Shown in pieces: positions 1-11,584 of a stretch of DNA of 64,000 nt. Positions within the stretch are counted from its first letter, which is position 1, and every line of letters begins with the position of its first letter. A program made the translations under genes and the position numbers. The DNA is from Notospermus geniculatus (Eukaryota > Nemertea > Pilidiophora > Heteronemertea > Lineidae), in contig NMRB01000455.1 in the NCBI GenBank assembly GCA_002633025.1, positions 306,965 through 370,964 of the forward strand, in the 5' to 3' direction. The notes under the pieces were generated by a model. The model did not search any database, was not told the origin of the DNA, and saw only the letters and a program-made list of their open reading frames with translations.

Positions 1-3000
1 TTCTGGCATTGCCCCAGCCCAGTGTCGACCTCGGCCCAGGCGCCAGTACACAGGCCTAAGCCACACAGATCCAACTGGTACTGCCTGTCTTCAACCTCGG
101 AGCCAGGATTTTGTGATAAACCAGCCTGGAGCAGCCTACGGTAAAGTTCCTGATTGACTGGAGACCGGGGTAGCGGGTTTTCAGGCTGCGGGGTCAGACA
201 GACGGACATGACCTGGAAGATGTACATGTCATGGTGGATCGTGCTGTCGCGTATTCTGTGTTGCATGACGCCAGCGGTATCATCAATCGGCACACCAGGT
301 GCCAGTCCAGGTCCCCTTTTATCATCACCCAGGCAACCAGATTCTAGGCCATCTGACGGCACAAAAACTCGAATATTGGCCATGTTGAGATAAAACAGCG
401 GCAAGGAATCTGAGTGCAGCCAAGGCAACGGTTCCACAGACTTCGCAGGTGACCCTGGAAATTCATGCGATTGTTCCTTCCCTATCCCATCATGCAAAGC
501 AAAAATGTCGGCTAAGTGCAACAAGACTGGGACGTTCACCACTGCGTCGAACGGCAGCGTGTTCAGACAGATTTCATCCACGTATGTCTGAACCAAAATG
601 TCTGACTCCATCTCCAGGTTGGAGAGAATATCCTCATCACTGCTTCCCATCTTCAACGCATTCATTTTCTTCTGCACGTTTTTCCTCAACGCCCTTGTGA
701 AGGTCAGGTTGAGGAACCCGTGGCTGCTGTCGCGAGGTTTGAAGTCCTGGATGTTGAACAGGTTCACGATTGGTTGATTTTGCGTCGTCCAGGATTTGTT
801 GTTCAGGATGTGGATGTTCTTGGAGAGCTTTCCAGAGGTCGAGATGATGACACCGGCATGAACTCCCGGGGTCCATGACCCATTCCTGAAAACAGACAAA
901 ATTTCGACGAACATGTATTCATGAAGAATGGGTCGAAATGGGAATCAGAAACAGCCATCTCACTAAAATCAACGCCGAAACAAATCTTAGAAACCTTTTT
1001 TCTCACCTTTTCTCATAATGACTGATATTCAGCGCTCCGACCTTGGCCTTGACCTTGCAATAGATCTCTTGAACGTCCACAGAGGTCGTGAGATCCTCAA
1101 GGTCGGTGGAGATGCACAGTTCCTTCCCATCTGGAGTGATTCTGAAGAGTCTTAGGAGGAGCTTCGGCAAGGTCCACTGTATCCATAGCGACAGCTGCAC
1201 AGCAGAGCTGGTCGGCACTTCCGTTAGGATCTCTCCAATCGGACGGATGCTGCGCGTGGACTGGTCCTCTGTTGCTGCAAACGATAATGACATATTCACT
1301 ACTGAGCTACAATACTTAGCACCAGGCACCAGGCGTGGTGTATGACTGGTACTACAGGCCCCAGCATCTCAAGAACTGTAAGTAGCACCTGACCTATGAT
1401 ATCAAACTCACCCGTATCCTGTGGCTCACTCGATCCCTGTAATTGACTGGACTCTGTTCGTGGTTCAGTTGGTTTCGAGGGACTCTTTTCCTCCAGAACG
1501 GCCGAATTCTTGTCCAGAGAACTCTTCACTATCTTTGGGAAGAGTTTCTTGTCAAACTGCCGCAGGTTTTTTATCAGAGTTTTTCCAGTTCTTGCAGCCT
1601 TTTGGAGCAGCTTCACCATCAAGATGACCTTGAGAGAGAGAACAGATATATGTGCTGTCAAAATTAGGCCACCTTCAGCAAATTGGACAAGCAAGATTGG
1701 GCATTAAGTTCTTTGAGTGACATTTTAGATAGGTGAAACTAAACATGAGAAAATTCTTTGGTTACTCTATCTACATTTATTTTAGAAACACAACGTTTCA
1801 ACCAGTGTACCCTGGCCGTAGTCCTGTGTACAAGTGAATAGCACATGAGGAGAGGAAGCATAAATACCACACTGTTTCTTTAAGCATTAGGCAAACATTT
1901 AGACAAATTACATACTGTTTTTTTAAGCATTAGACAAACTTATGGATAAAAGTCCAAGGGAAAAAACTGCAGAATCACAGGCTGTAGCAGCTAATTGTCT
2001 AAGATTGGGCATATCGACAGGGCTAATCCAGCACCAGCACTCACTCACCTGTTGGTTACTGAATCCGACTAGAACACTCTCCATGTCAATGTGAACACAG
2101 AATCCAAGAGACTTTAACTCACCTGTTGGTTACTGAATCCGACTAGAACACTCTCCATGTCAACGTGAACACAGAATCCAAGAGACTTTAACTCACCTGT
2201 TGGTTACTGAATCCGACCAGAACACTCTCCATGTCAACGTGAACACAGAATCCAAGAGATTTTAACTCCTTATGGTCCTTGCCCGAGTATTTCCTGGTGA
2301 TTCCTAATGTTGACGTCAAGGAGAGTGGTTTCAGGAGTGTGAGGATCTGACCGTCTGGGTGGAATGTGTACATGCTCCAGTTGTCCATCCTAAGGGTCCA
2401 CGGGAGTTTGTCACCTGCAAAGGGGTTTAAAATATTGAGACCTGAGCACCAAATATATGATCTATAGACAAATAGACTCTATCGCTCCAAAAGAGTGCAG
2501 CACCTGACAGGTCAGCGTCATGACGTCATCCCGATCATTTCATGATGTCTTGAGATGAGATGAAAAGAAATGAAATTGTTTCACGGCGTCATGATCGCTG
2601 AAACAACTGGATTTTTTTTCGAGTCGCATCATGGCGTTCAGAAATGACATGCGGGACGTCATGACGCTGCTCCGTCAGGTGCTGCACTCTTTTGGAGTGA
2701 TTGGCAAATTAAATGTGCCGCAGGAGGAAACTGGAGTTCCCGGAGAAAACCTGGGCCATGCTTAATGTTTTACCTGATGACAGTAACTCTGGGTTCGACA
2801 GTGGCAGTTCTTGTCCAGGACTGATGAACTTGTGACCTGCGCAGTGCAGCATCAAATGAGGCAAACACATGACTAGTAATTCAATATGGCTGCCACTAGC
2901 GTGGAGAGAACGTAGCGTGGAGATGTTATTCGTGGTCGGGGTGGAGAGTGGCAGTGACGTGATGGGGAACAGGCAACAACACTGGTGGAATTCAACCTGA

Positions 3001-6000
3001 AATGGAAGTCAAAACTGGAATTTGAACCGAAGAAATTGGGAACTTGTGTCGATCTTGAATGTTCTGCTTACAGAGGTCGGTCTCAAATCGGACCCGTGAC
3101 TCAGAGGTGATGGGGCAGATTGTCTCACTACACCATGCCGCCAACTCTGTCAACACGATCAACTGATTCACAAAACCTGACGTACCTGCAGGTTCAGTTT
3201 GCGTATGAGGGGCATTATAACAGCAAGTCGTTCGCCGAGACTGTTGGCGACTTCCTCAATAGGTGGCATCTTCTTGGATGATGATTTTGATTTTGGTTGG
3301 ATGGAGCGTGACTGCGTTCGACTCTGGCTGTCTGTTGGGATGGTTGCATTGCTACCAGTTGGCTGGGAGGCTGGAAGAGGTACAGATGATGCAGATCAAT
3401 GAAAAATTCTAGATCTTTCAGATCTCGGAGACAGGGTTTCACATTTCACATGATTTCCTTCAGGACATTTACCTTTTGATCCATTCTTTTCGCCGGCACC
3501 TTCCTCGGGCACCACGACCGGTTCTGGCACCAACGGCCTGGGGGTCGAGAGCTGTTGGATGCTGTATGCTAACCACTCATACAGAGATGGGTCGAGGTTG
3601 GTCACCATGCCTTGGACATCGACGACAATCACAGCAGGAACTGAAATGGAAATGTTTGGTAATGTTTTAGTGCAAAAGGTGGAATACCTCTGGGGCCTAG
3701 TTTCATAAATCTTTGCTAGCTTAGTTGGTTGCTAGTTGTGTACACTGGCCTGTACAAATTGGGTAGTTTAGCACGTAATTAAGCCTAACAAGGTTTTATA
3801 AATATGGGCCCAGGTTGCTTGGTGTTGTGAAGTAGAACAGGAAGGGAGGACTGGTTTTTCTAAGTACCAATGGTGCCAAGAAGTACTTCCATGACAAGGT
3901 TTGGTTGGGCCTCTCAGAATGGCACGACGCCTGTCAGAGCTCTCAATTTGATATTGCCTTCCTTGGGAGTGAAAATGTTAAACAGATTGTAATCTCACCT
4001 TCATCATCTTCAACATCCTTGGGTAAATGTGTCGATATCGTGATGAGATCAACATCAGTTTGTTTACGTTCTGATCTGACGTCTGCTGCCGAGAAGAAGT
4101 CTGGAGAATGGCTGCCGTGTGTGTGAGCTGGGCCGTGGAGGAGGGAGATCACCATCTCCCTCTTCTCTGCAAAAAGATTGGAAGGAAACTGAAATCCAGA
4201 CGGCCGACTTTGTGATGTACAAGTGCTCCCATAGACACTTGACAAGAGACGACATGAACCCTTGATACCTCGCCAAAAGACAGCAGGCAACAAGTGCTCT
4301 AACTTGTCCAGGTATAAATCTGGCCAACAGAACACTACCAGCACTCACCATATCTATGAATCGCCAGCTTAAACGACGCCAATGTCCCGTCCACCTGGTG
4401 GCCACGCTTTGCACTTGTCCACCGGAGATCTAACCCTGCCATTGAAGCAACGAGGACTGGGAAATTCCCAGGTCCTGCCCCGGTCTTTGGCCTGAAAATA
4501 TCCTCGAGGAGGGAGAGTTCTAGAATTCTCTGAGGGTTCGGCGACGTCTGGCTCCAACTCTTTAAGATGTAGAACAGGAGGAGAAGTTGGGGATGAGTCG
4601 ACTGTATTTTGAAGTTGGGGAGTTCGTAGAAGTATTCCTGCCGAGGTTGGCTTGGATCTTTCCTACAAAAGACAATAGATGAATGTTAGGATTCTATATT
4701 TAAAACTGACATTCTGAATTTCGTCCATAGCAGGGCTGAACCCAGTGAGCTCTGAAGCTTAATCCAAGAGATATCAACAACTCTCATGCATTTCTAGCTG
4801 ACTCACCAATACATCGGGAGAACCAGTGATTTATGATAGTAAGCTCCACTCATCTGTGGTACCAGGCACACAAGGCTGGGCTGGGGCTGCTCCATGCGGT
4901 AAAGACCTGCTTGTACACCAAATATCTGAAACAAAAGGATTATAAGTACAAAGGTTCATAGAATGCACGCCAAGACCAGGTCAGCTGGAAACGAGGCCAA
5001 ATTAGGGGGCTATCTGGGGTGTCTGAGTGGAGCAGTGGAAACGTCGGGGCTGTCACCTCTCATGTTCCAGGTTCAATCATCACTGGGCCCACATCTCATG
5101 TGACAGACAGAGGGGACCCATAGACAGCACTGATTTTCTCCAGGCACTCTGATTTTCTCATGTTGTCCATAGAGTTTGTCTCCAATAAGAACTGAGGCTA
5201 TATTAACCATTGCCTTGGTAATGTCATTACTCACCTTGACGTACAGATGCTGATGAGGCTATATTAATCATTGCCTTGGTAATGTCATTACTCACCTTGA
5301 TGTACAGATGCTGATGACAATGGTGTAACAGGTTACTGGACGGATCTTCCATCTTACTGATAAACTTCACCAGTCTCCGTGGATACATTGGTTTCACCAG
5401 CTGCACATCAAACCGATTCGCTTGGAGAAGAATAGCGGGCAGAGGCTGGACGTAGCGCGGTCTGTCGCCACCTGCCTTTGACCCTCGCCGAGATTTCTTC
5501 ACGATGACGTTTTTATGATTCTTTACATCACAATATGGATGATCAGCGGCAAGGATTGAGATGGTCGTGTTGATGAGAGTGAGGTGCATTGCTCGTACGT
5601 TGACGTGTCGTTCCATCGCATCCACCTGATCTTCCGTCGGGCCATGACGATTTGCATCCACAATTTCTAGAAAGTGAACAAAATAATTCTAAAGCCCATC
5701 TGCATATATTATGCAAATGCATCTATCTGCATAAATTACCGGTATACAAATATCTGCATAAATTATGCAAATGAGGCCACCATAGATTCTTACCTTCATG
5801 TACTTTGGAGTACGGTTCATAGTCATGGTCGGCCACGGAGAACACAATCTTCTCAAGTCGATGTACCATGGCGCTCGACACAGCAAGATGGCTGACGCCG
5901 ATCAGGAATGACAGGGTTGAGTTTTCACGGACATTCTCGTCCCCTTCAAACACACTTGATGTGCTGCCACCTAGGAAGGAATCAATAGAATAAGTCATTA

Positions 6001-8371
6001 CCACTCTGTCAACATTTAGCGTGTTCGGAAAGCTTCCCCGAGGAAGTTTCTGGCACTTCTCTCAGGGATTGCAACGCCACAGTAATACCTTTCCCCGAGG
6101 AAGCGCAAACTTCTCCTCTCCATTATAGGCCGAATGTAGGCCGTGTGCACCAGTCGTACATAAAAATGGTAGTGCTGGTACCAAGGAGACATTGTCTGGC
6201 CAAAGTGGTGATAAAATAAAAGAGCTCAAACTCTCACCTAAATGTGGTTCTCCCTTATCCTCCATGGTATATATATAATCCATAAATACAGCTCCGTATT
6301 TTTTCATTCCCCAGGCCTCGGTGTATACCTGTTTATGGACCTCAGCGTCGAATATGAACTCCGGTCTTTCACCCCGATTCTCTGGACTCTGGTCATCAAA
6401 TAATGACTCTGACATGAAGTTGTGGTCCTTAAGTACAACATCCTGGTAACCACTTTGGAAAAATACTGCACTCTGAAAGAAAAGGGTAGAAAGAAAGTCC
6501 GAGAATCTTGTTTCTTGATAATGTTGTTTTAATTTGTTGGACCAAAGTTGGATAAAACAGTCGAGTTCAGAAAATACATACCTTTGGAGGACAATCCTCC
6601 TCCCTTGTGCCACAAATACAGTCTCCTATACTGTAGACCCGGCCCGATATGACACCAAACTGTATGTTGAAGAACTCCATACCCTCCAACAAGACATCTA
6701 TAGCAATACCGTGAACTTCAAAACACACAAACGGCTTGAAGACAATCTTCTGTGGTCCGTAGAAACGACTCTCTTGTACGAGCTCAGTTTGCTGTAATGT
6801 TGAATATGAAGAATTTGATCTTTTCGGCGCAGAAGTCTGCTACCAGTGGCCACTACACTGAAAGTAGTTTTACGCCATACATTTGCAAAAACTGACCTCT
6901 CAGCGATGTCTAGAAATCACTCACAAATGTAGAAGTCCTTACAAAAACTGTTATGAGTGAGACCTGCAGTGTGTTCTCCCATGATTCAAGACCTCCACGA
7001 ACTTACCCCTACCAGAGTAAGCAGACCGAAGAGAGTTTTGGTCCCCCCTACCTTGATCACAAGTGACGCATGAGAACAATACAATCCCACAGCAAGGATA
7101 GGTGGCGTTTTCTTCTTAGGCGTCGTCTCTTCCTCATCGCTGCCTTCGGCACCGGTGGGTAGGATATGCGGGACGTACGACCACGCCCAACCTGCCCAGC
7201 TTGCTTGTTCCTCTTCGGGTGGAGATTGGGGAGTGCTTGGTAAACTTACCACTGAAACAAGAGTCATATTCAGAACTATAATGTGAGGGGTTAAGATGGA
7301 AGACAAGGATGGGAGTTACTGCTTTTCCTCCCAAAAAAAACAGGGCTACATACTGAAGACTAAGCTGTCCTTCACAAAAAGTCCCATTGAAAAAAACAAG
7401 AAACTTAGTTGTTCTCCACAGAAAATCTGTCGTGCAAACTGGAACTGAAAAAATTAGTTACCTTCTGTTTGTGATTCAATGGCACTGTCACCGTTTTCTT
7501 CCTTTGTACTAGCATCGACGGGATCTGGGTCAGGCAACTCTAATGTCCCGTAATAAATCGCCAGGAAAAGTTCGATCAGTCGCCACAACATCGGCAACTG
7601 AGTGTCCGTCAAAGAAACCTCTAGTTTATCACAGAAGACGTTTACTTTGGTTACACTAGGGAACTTGGCATGGAGGCTGTCATAGCGCATGTGCGTCCGA
7701 CATGTCATTGAACACCGATATAGAGATGGGTCCTGATAATTCTCAATTTTTCCACTAGCATCTCTCTTATCCAAACAGACAGTCAGATCATGAAAGTCGA
7801 TCACTTTCCGAAGCACAAGTTCAGGAGGAGCCAACTCAACAAAGGCCTCTTCCCATGATTTATTAGCACTGTAACATTCTGCAGACTTGATATTCAGCGA
7901 CAGGACGATATCATCCTCGACAAATTTCAAAATCAGATTATTCACAACCACTTTTAAATTGTTCACAATCCTGTTAATCATACTCTGGAGATATCCCGGG
8001 GGGAGGTCTTCCGCCGTTGGCTTCTTCAGTTTGGGTTTTGGAGCCTTCACGGCCGAGTTGGATTTCTTGGGTTCTTTGTGGGCGGTATCCCGAAGTTTTA
8101 GGACGCATTCTATGGTATTGATTGTAATAACGACAGGCTCTGAAGCCAACCTGGTCCACGGTACATGAATTCTCAACTCATGGATATGCCCACTCTTAAA
8201 CATGATCGGGAGTTTAATGGCTTCTTCTATTGCATCTAAACGGAGGTCCAACTTGCTGAGGACGATATCCCCGCCCCAGAGAGACACCTGTAGATCTTCT
8301 GGTTTCAGCTTGACGTACTTGTCAATGTACCCCATCAAGAGTGGGGTGACGTAGGATTCCAGTTTAAACAT
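1..8371 (-). CDS. VPS13B: VPS13B (COH1) orthologue, N-terminal ~1,620 codons, 16 exons, runs off the left edge
   Basis: VPS13B is a bridge-like lipid-transfer protein of the Golgi and endosomes. Coding exons in transcript order are 8371-7462, 7251-7052, 6791-6582, 6472-6238, 5970-5794, 5666-5296, 4925-4807, 4662-4349, 4166-3999, 3640-3473, 3370-3186, 2996-2774, 2414-2197, 1628-1412, 1274-1007 and 885-1 (open). All have AG/GT borders and compatible phases. The start is the ATG at 8371 (MFKLESYVTP). Diagnostic chorein-domain motifs are LQVSLWGGD, GHIHELRIHVPW, EPVVITINT and VEDDIVLSLNI; further on, SWAGWAWSYVP, YGAVFMDYIYTMED and HYCH-like LLHHCHQHLYIK follow the VPS13B subfamily rather than VPS13A/C/D. 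The first coding exon is long (about 303 codons). Two donors carry tandem duplications (2043-2264 and 5194-5315), and the 5' end is repeated inverted at 8891-10159. Subfamily assignment rests on remembered family sequence, and I am very sure of it. Confidence 0.95.
2043..2264 (-). repeat. 3 x 74-bp tandem repeat spanning a VPS13B 5' splice site
   Basis: Units are at 2043-2116, 2117-2190 and 2191-2264. Each contains 68 bp of exon end plus the CAG|gtgagt donor. Only the third unit is contiguous with the rest of the exon (2197-2414). Reading past its donor gives GTG AGT TAA, so the other two units are decoy exon ends within the intron. Units differ by substitutions (for example CGACTA/CGACCA), so they are not a simple sequencing stutter. 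Junctions show ACTC microhomology. Confidence 0.9.
2481..2701. mobile_element. MITE with ~48-bp terminal inverted repeats, VPS13B intron
   Basis: The left end ATCGCTCCAAAAGAGTGCAG and the right end, read on the other strand, ATCACTCCAAAAGAGTGCAG, extend through CACCTGAC to a GCGTCATGACGTC block. It has no coding capacity. It lies in the intron between the exons at 2774-2996 and 2197-2414. No clear target duplication was seen. Confidence 0.8.
3691..3812. mobile_element. Short TIR element, VPS13B intron
   Basis: About 120 bp bounded by TGGGGCCTAGTTTCATAAA on the left and the inverse TTTATAAATATGGGCCCA on the right. It looks like a MITE fragment with imperfect ends; superfamily unknown. Confidence 0.5.
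5010..5170 (+). mobile_element. tRNA-derived SINE, VPS13B intron
   Basis: Shares with other copies in this window the order box-A-like GTGGAGCAGTGGAAACGTCG, box-B-like GGTTCAATCAT, CATGTGACAGACAGAGGGGA and GATTTTCTCCAGGCACTC. Other members lie at 22009-22165(-), 24162-24318(-), 28490-28890(+), 34410-34565(-) and 34905-35060(+). Confidence 0.65.
5194..5315 (-). repeat. 2 x 61-bp tandem repeat spanning another VPS13B 5' splice site
   Basis: Units 5194-5254 and 5255-5315 each hold 20 bp of exon end, the AAG|gtgagt donor and intron sequence. The true exon is 5296-5666, and the copy at 5235 is a decoy donor. There are two substitutions between units (AACC/AATC and GACG/GATG). TGA microhomology occurs at the junction. 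Confidence 0.88.
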
Positions 8372-10159
8372 ATTGCCAGTTGATATGAGTTGCAACTGTG
8401 GTCACTTCAGGTAAACATTGAGCGTTGAGTAGGCCTAGGCCTGGGGATGTGCCGACTCCGATATCTCTGGTCTGGAATAGAGAGAAAGAAGATGCAGAAT
8501 GTGATGAGTAACGTTAGTGAGCTTTGATTCGGTACCAGAGTAGGCCTAGAGAATAGACCCCTTGCGCTTGTCCGTCCAGGGTGTAAACAATAGCCTCGCC
8601 CCAGGTGAAAACACGAACGATGTACAACGGCTCACTGCACATTCTCTGCATTTTCGCCTGGGGCGAGGCTATTGTTTACACCCTGTACGGACAAGCGCAA
8701 GGGGTCTATTCTCTAGGCCTACTCTGGTACCGAATCAAAGCTCACTAACGTTACTCATCACATTCTGCATCTTCTTTCTCTCTATTCCAGACCAGAGATA
8801 TCGGAGTCGGCACATCCCCAGGCCTAGGCCTACTCAACGCTCAATGTTTACCTGAAGTGACCACAGTTGCAACTCATATCAACTGGCAATATGTTTAAAC
8901 TGGAATCCTACGTCACCCCACTCTTGATGGGGTACATTGACAAGTACGTCAAGCTGAAACCAGAAGATCTACAGGTGTCTCTCTGGGGCGGGGATATCGT
9001 CCTCAGCAAGTTGGACCTCCGTTTAGATGCAATAGAAGAAGCCATTAAACTCCCGATCATGTTTAAGAGTGGGCATATCCATGAGTTGAGAATTCATGTA
9101 CCGTGGACCAGGTTGGCTTCAGAGCCTGTCGTTATTACAATCAATACCATAGAATGCGTCCTAAAACTTCGGGATACCGCCCACAAAGAACCCAAGAAAT
9201 CCAACTCGGCCGTGAAGGCTCCAAAACCCAAACTGAAGAAGCCAACAGCGGAAGACCTCCCCCCGGGATATCTCCAGAGTATGATTAACAGGATTGTGAA
9301 CAATTTAAAAGTGGTTGTGAATAATCTGATTTTGAAATTTGTCGAGGATGATATCGTCCTGTCGCTGAATATCAAGTCTGCAGAATGTTACAGTGCTAAT
9401 AAATCATGGGAAGAGGCCTTTGTTGAGTTGGCTCCTCCTGAACTTGTGCTTCGGAAAGTGATCGACTTTCATGATCTGACTGTCTGTTTGGATAAGAGAG
9501 ATGCTAGTGGAAAAATTGAGAATTATCAGGACCCATCTCTGTATCGGTGTTCAATGACATGTCGGACGCACATGCGGTATGACAGCCTCCATGCCAAGTT
9601 CCCTAGTGTAACCAAAGTAAACGTCTTCTGTGATAAACTAGAGGTTTCTTTGACTGACACTCAGTTGCCGATGTTTTGGCGACTGATCGAACTTTTCCTG
9701 GCGATTTATTACGGGACATTAGAGTTGCCTGACCCAGATCCCGTCGATGCTAGTGCAAAGGAAGAAAACGGTGACAGTGCCATTGAATCACAAACAGAAG
9801 GTAACTAATTTTTTCAGTTCCAGTTTGCATGACAGATTTTCTGTGGAGAACAACTAAGTTTCTTGTTTTTTTCAATGGGACTTTTTGTGAAGGACAGCTT
9901 AGTCTTAAGTATGTAGCCCTGTTTTTTTTGGGAGGAAAAGCAGTAACTCCCATCCTTGTCTTCCATCTTAACCCCTCACATTATAGTTCTGAATATGACT
10001 CTTGTTTCAGTGGTAAGTTTACCAAGTACTCCCCAATCTCCACCTGAAGAGGAACAAGCAAGCTGGGCAGGTTGGGCGTGGTCGTACGTCCCGCATATCC
10101 TACCCACCGGTGCCGAAGGCAGCGATGAGGAAGAGACGACGCCTAAGAAGAAAACGCCA
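7103..10159. repeat. 1.5-kb-arm inverted repeat (palindrome) centred at 8631
   Basis: Every position i pairs with 17262 minus i without indels in the parts I compared. Exon borders, start codons (8371/8891) and the right-hand end (7103/10159) all obey the same sum. The arms 7103-8611 and 8651-10159 flank a unique 39-bp spacer at 8612-8650. Mismatches seen are 8576 C against A, 8606 T against C, and three in coding exon 1, giving well under 1% divergence. The right arm ends exactly at a one-base N, which suggests a contig end. Confidence 0.95.
8891..10159 (+). pseudogene. Inverted partial copy of VPS13B exons 1 and 2
   Basis: This is the mirror copy of the VPS13B 5' end: coding exon 1 at 8891-9800 and the first part of exon 2 from 10011. 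The copy is cut at the N at 10160 in the middle of exon 2, just after the KKKTP residues, and nothing downstream continues the gene. The reading frame is intact up to the break. Compared with 7462-8371 the protein differs by Leu to Phe in LPMxWRL and Thr to Ala in DASxKEENG, plus silent changes. It may be an assembly product joining two alleles head-to-head, or a true inverted duplication; either way it is not a complete gene. Confidence 0.85.
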
Positions 10160-10160
10160 N

Positions 10161-10555
10161 GGCCTACACCCCTCCATGGTTCGGGTGTCCATCGTTCATG
10201 TCATTATTGTATGCCAAAGCCACTGTCTGTTGTCGACGTTATTGGCCTAGACTCATTAGGCCTACATGTATGTAGGCCTATCTCAAGCCGCCCGGCTGAA
10301 CCAACAATCGACAATGACTGGTTCCGATTCCTCTGGATTTCATACGCTGCTGCCATCTGGAATTGAAATGTGAAACTAAATAATTAGGCCTATTAATGAA
10401 TAATATCGATACAGTTCATTTTAAAACTGTGATGTGAATGAATTTAGGTATAAATCTTGGACACTTTCCTGAAAAAAAGCATTGTAATGAACTTCCAAGG
10501 CCGAATGTCGGTATCAAGTAATAAGGCAACAGTTGCTCCACGATCTGCCATCGAT
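10161..10555. other. Non-coding stretch after the assembly break
   Basis: AT-rich sequence with TAGGCCTA words, unrelated to VPS13B, which ends abruptly at the N at 10160. I see no exon with convincing splice sites here. Confidence 0.5.
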
Positions 10556-10627
10556 GGGGATGTAGCTCAGTGGTAGAGCGCCCGCTTTGCATGCGGGAGG
10601 CCCCGGGTTCGATCCCCGGCATCTCCA
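10556..10627 (+). tRNA. tRNA-Ala (anticodon UGC)
   Basis: A 72-nt cloverleaf. The acceptor strands GGGGATG and CATCTCC pair with one G-U, and the discriminator is A. The D arm reads TAGCTCAGTGGTAGAGC, the anticodon stem is CCCGC/GCGGG round the loop TTTGCAT (anticodon TGC), and the T arm has GGGTTCGATCCC. Internal A and B boxes for RNA polymerase III are intact. There is no intron. A T-run terminator (TTTTTT) follows within about 10 bp. All this suggests a functional gene rather than a SINE. Confidence 0.95.
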
Positions 10628-10989
10628 CGTTAATTTTTTAAATTTTCCACACCATGTATATTTTTTATCTTCGCGACCTCAGAACAAGGGAGTTATACTT
10701 GGTGTGTCAGGTTGAAGATTCCAATCACAATGAATGCCAGATATACATTAATGCCCCAAAGCAAAATATCCTGCCAAAAAGTGCTAGGGTTAGGCCTAGT
10801 TAGCAGCCAGGGGACATACTAAACTCACTAGTTCCCGTCTCCACTACCTACCATGAAAGTATTAACATTGCACCTCCAAGTACCTACACAGTCACACAGA
10901 CATCTAGGGACAGACTGTCTTGGGAATGACAACCTGCAGGAATGGACTTTTATTCAACTCAGAAACTGTGTAATGTTTGAAGGCATCAG

Positions 10990-11260
10990 GTGTCCCCCCC
11001 CCCCCCCCCCCNGCCGAACGGGGGGGGGCGTGGAATGGGCAACCCCCATTCCCTGAGCCCCGAAGGCGCGAAGCGCCGAAAATTTTTGGGTAAAAGTGCC
11101 GGAAACGCGATTTCCTGGCACCTGGGCAGGCCAAATTGAACTTTCTTTTTACTGAAAATCAGGGGTCTGATTATATGCCTTTCAAAATTTTTGCTCCTCG
11201 GCGGCTGAACGGGGGGGCGTGCGCCGGGCACGCCCCCCCTTGGATCCGCCACTGTATCAA
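10990..11260. mobile_element. Poly-C/G-ended repeat with GGATCCGCCACTG end
   Basis: Begins at a poly-C run interrupted by an N (11012), contains two GGCCGAACGGGGGGGCGT-like copies, and ends CCTTGGATCCGCCACTGT. It resembles the family with CAGGCCCGGATCC ends at 28599-28852. No transposase coding sequence is visible. Confidence 0.5.
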
Positions 11261-11584
11261 GGCCTACGGTCACTTCGCCCTTCGAACTACGCTCTGTGGA
11301 TTGAGTGAGGGTAGGAGTGATAGGAACACTTAGGAGGGCAAGATGGAGATCAGCATGCCTATGCCTCATTCATGAAACACACAAGTAAATGTATCTTCCA
11401 GGTCGAATTGAGAGAGGCAGAGTGTCAGACTGATTCAAAGCCAAAAAAAAAACTTTAGACAAAAGTACTATCTTATTCTTTAATTCCAAGTGCAATATTA
11501 TCTGTACAATACAATCAAATGACATCCACTAATCATCATGACTGCAAATTGTCAAACATGATGAGTTGCCACATTGGGATATTC

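Noticed and set aside
5690-5790. ATGCAAAT octamer (POU) sites in a VPS13B intron
   Set aside because: Two octamers occur within an AT-rich repeat of ATCTGCATAAATTATGCAAAT. They are best explained as a degenerate tandem repeat, with no supporting evidence for regulation.
8867-9808. 313-residue ORF starting at TTG, as a separate gene with MQLISTGN start
   Set aside because: The first codon is TTG; the family start is the ATG at 8891 (and 8371 in the minus copy). It is the mirrored VPS13B exon 1, not a new gene.
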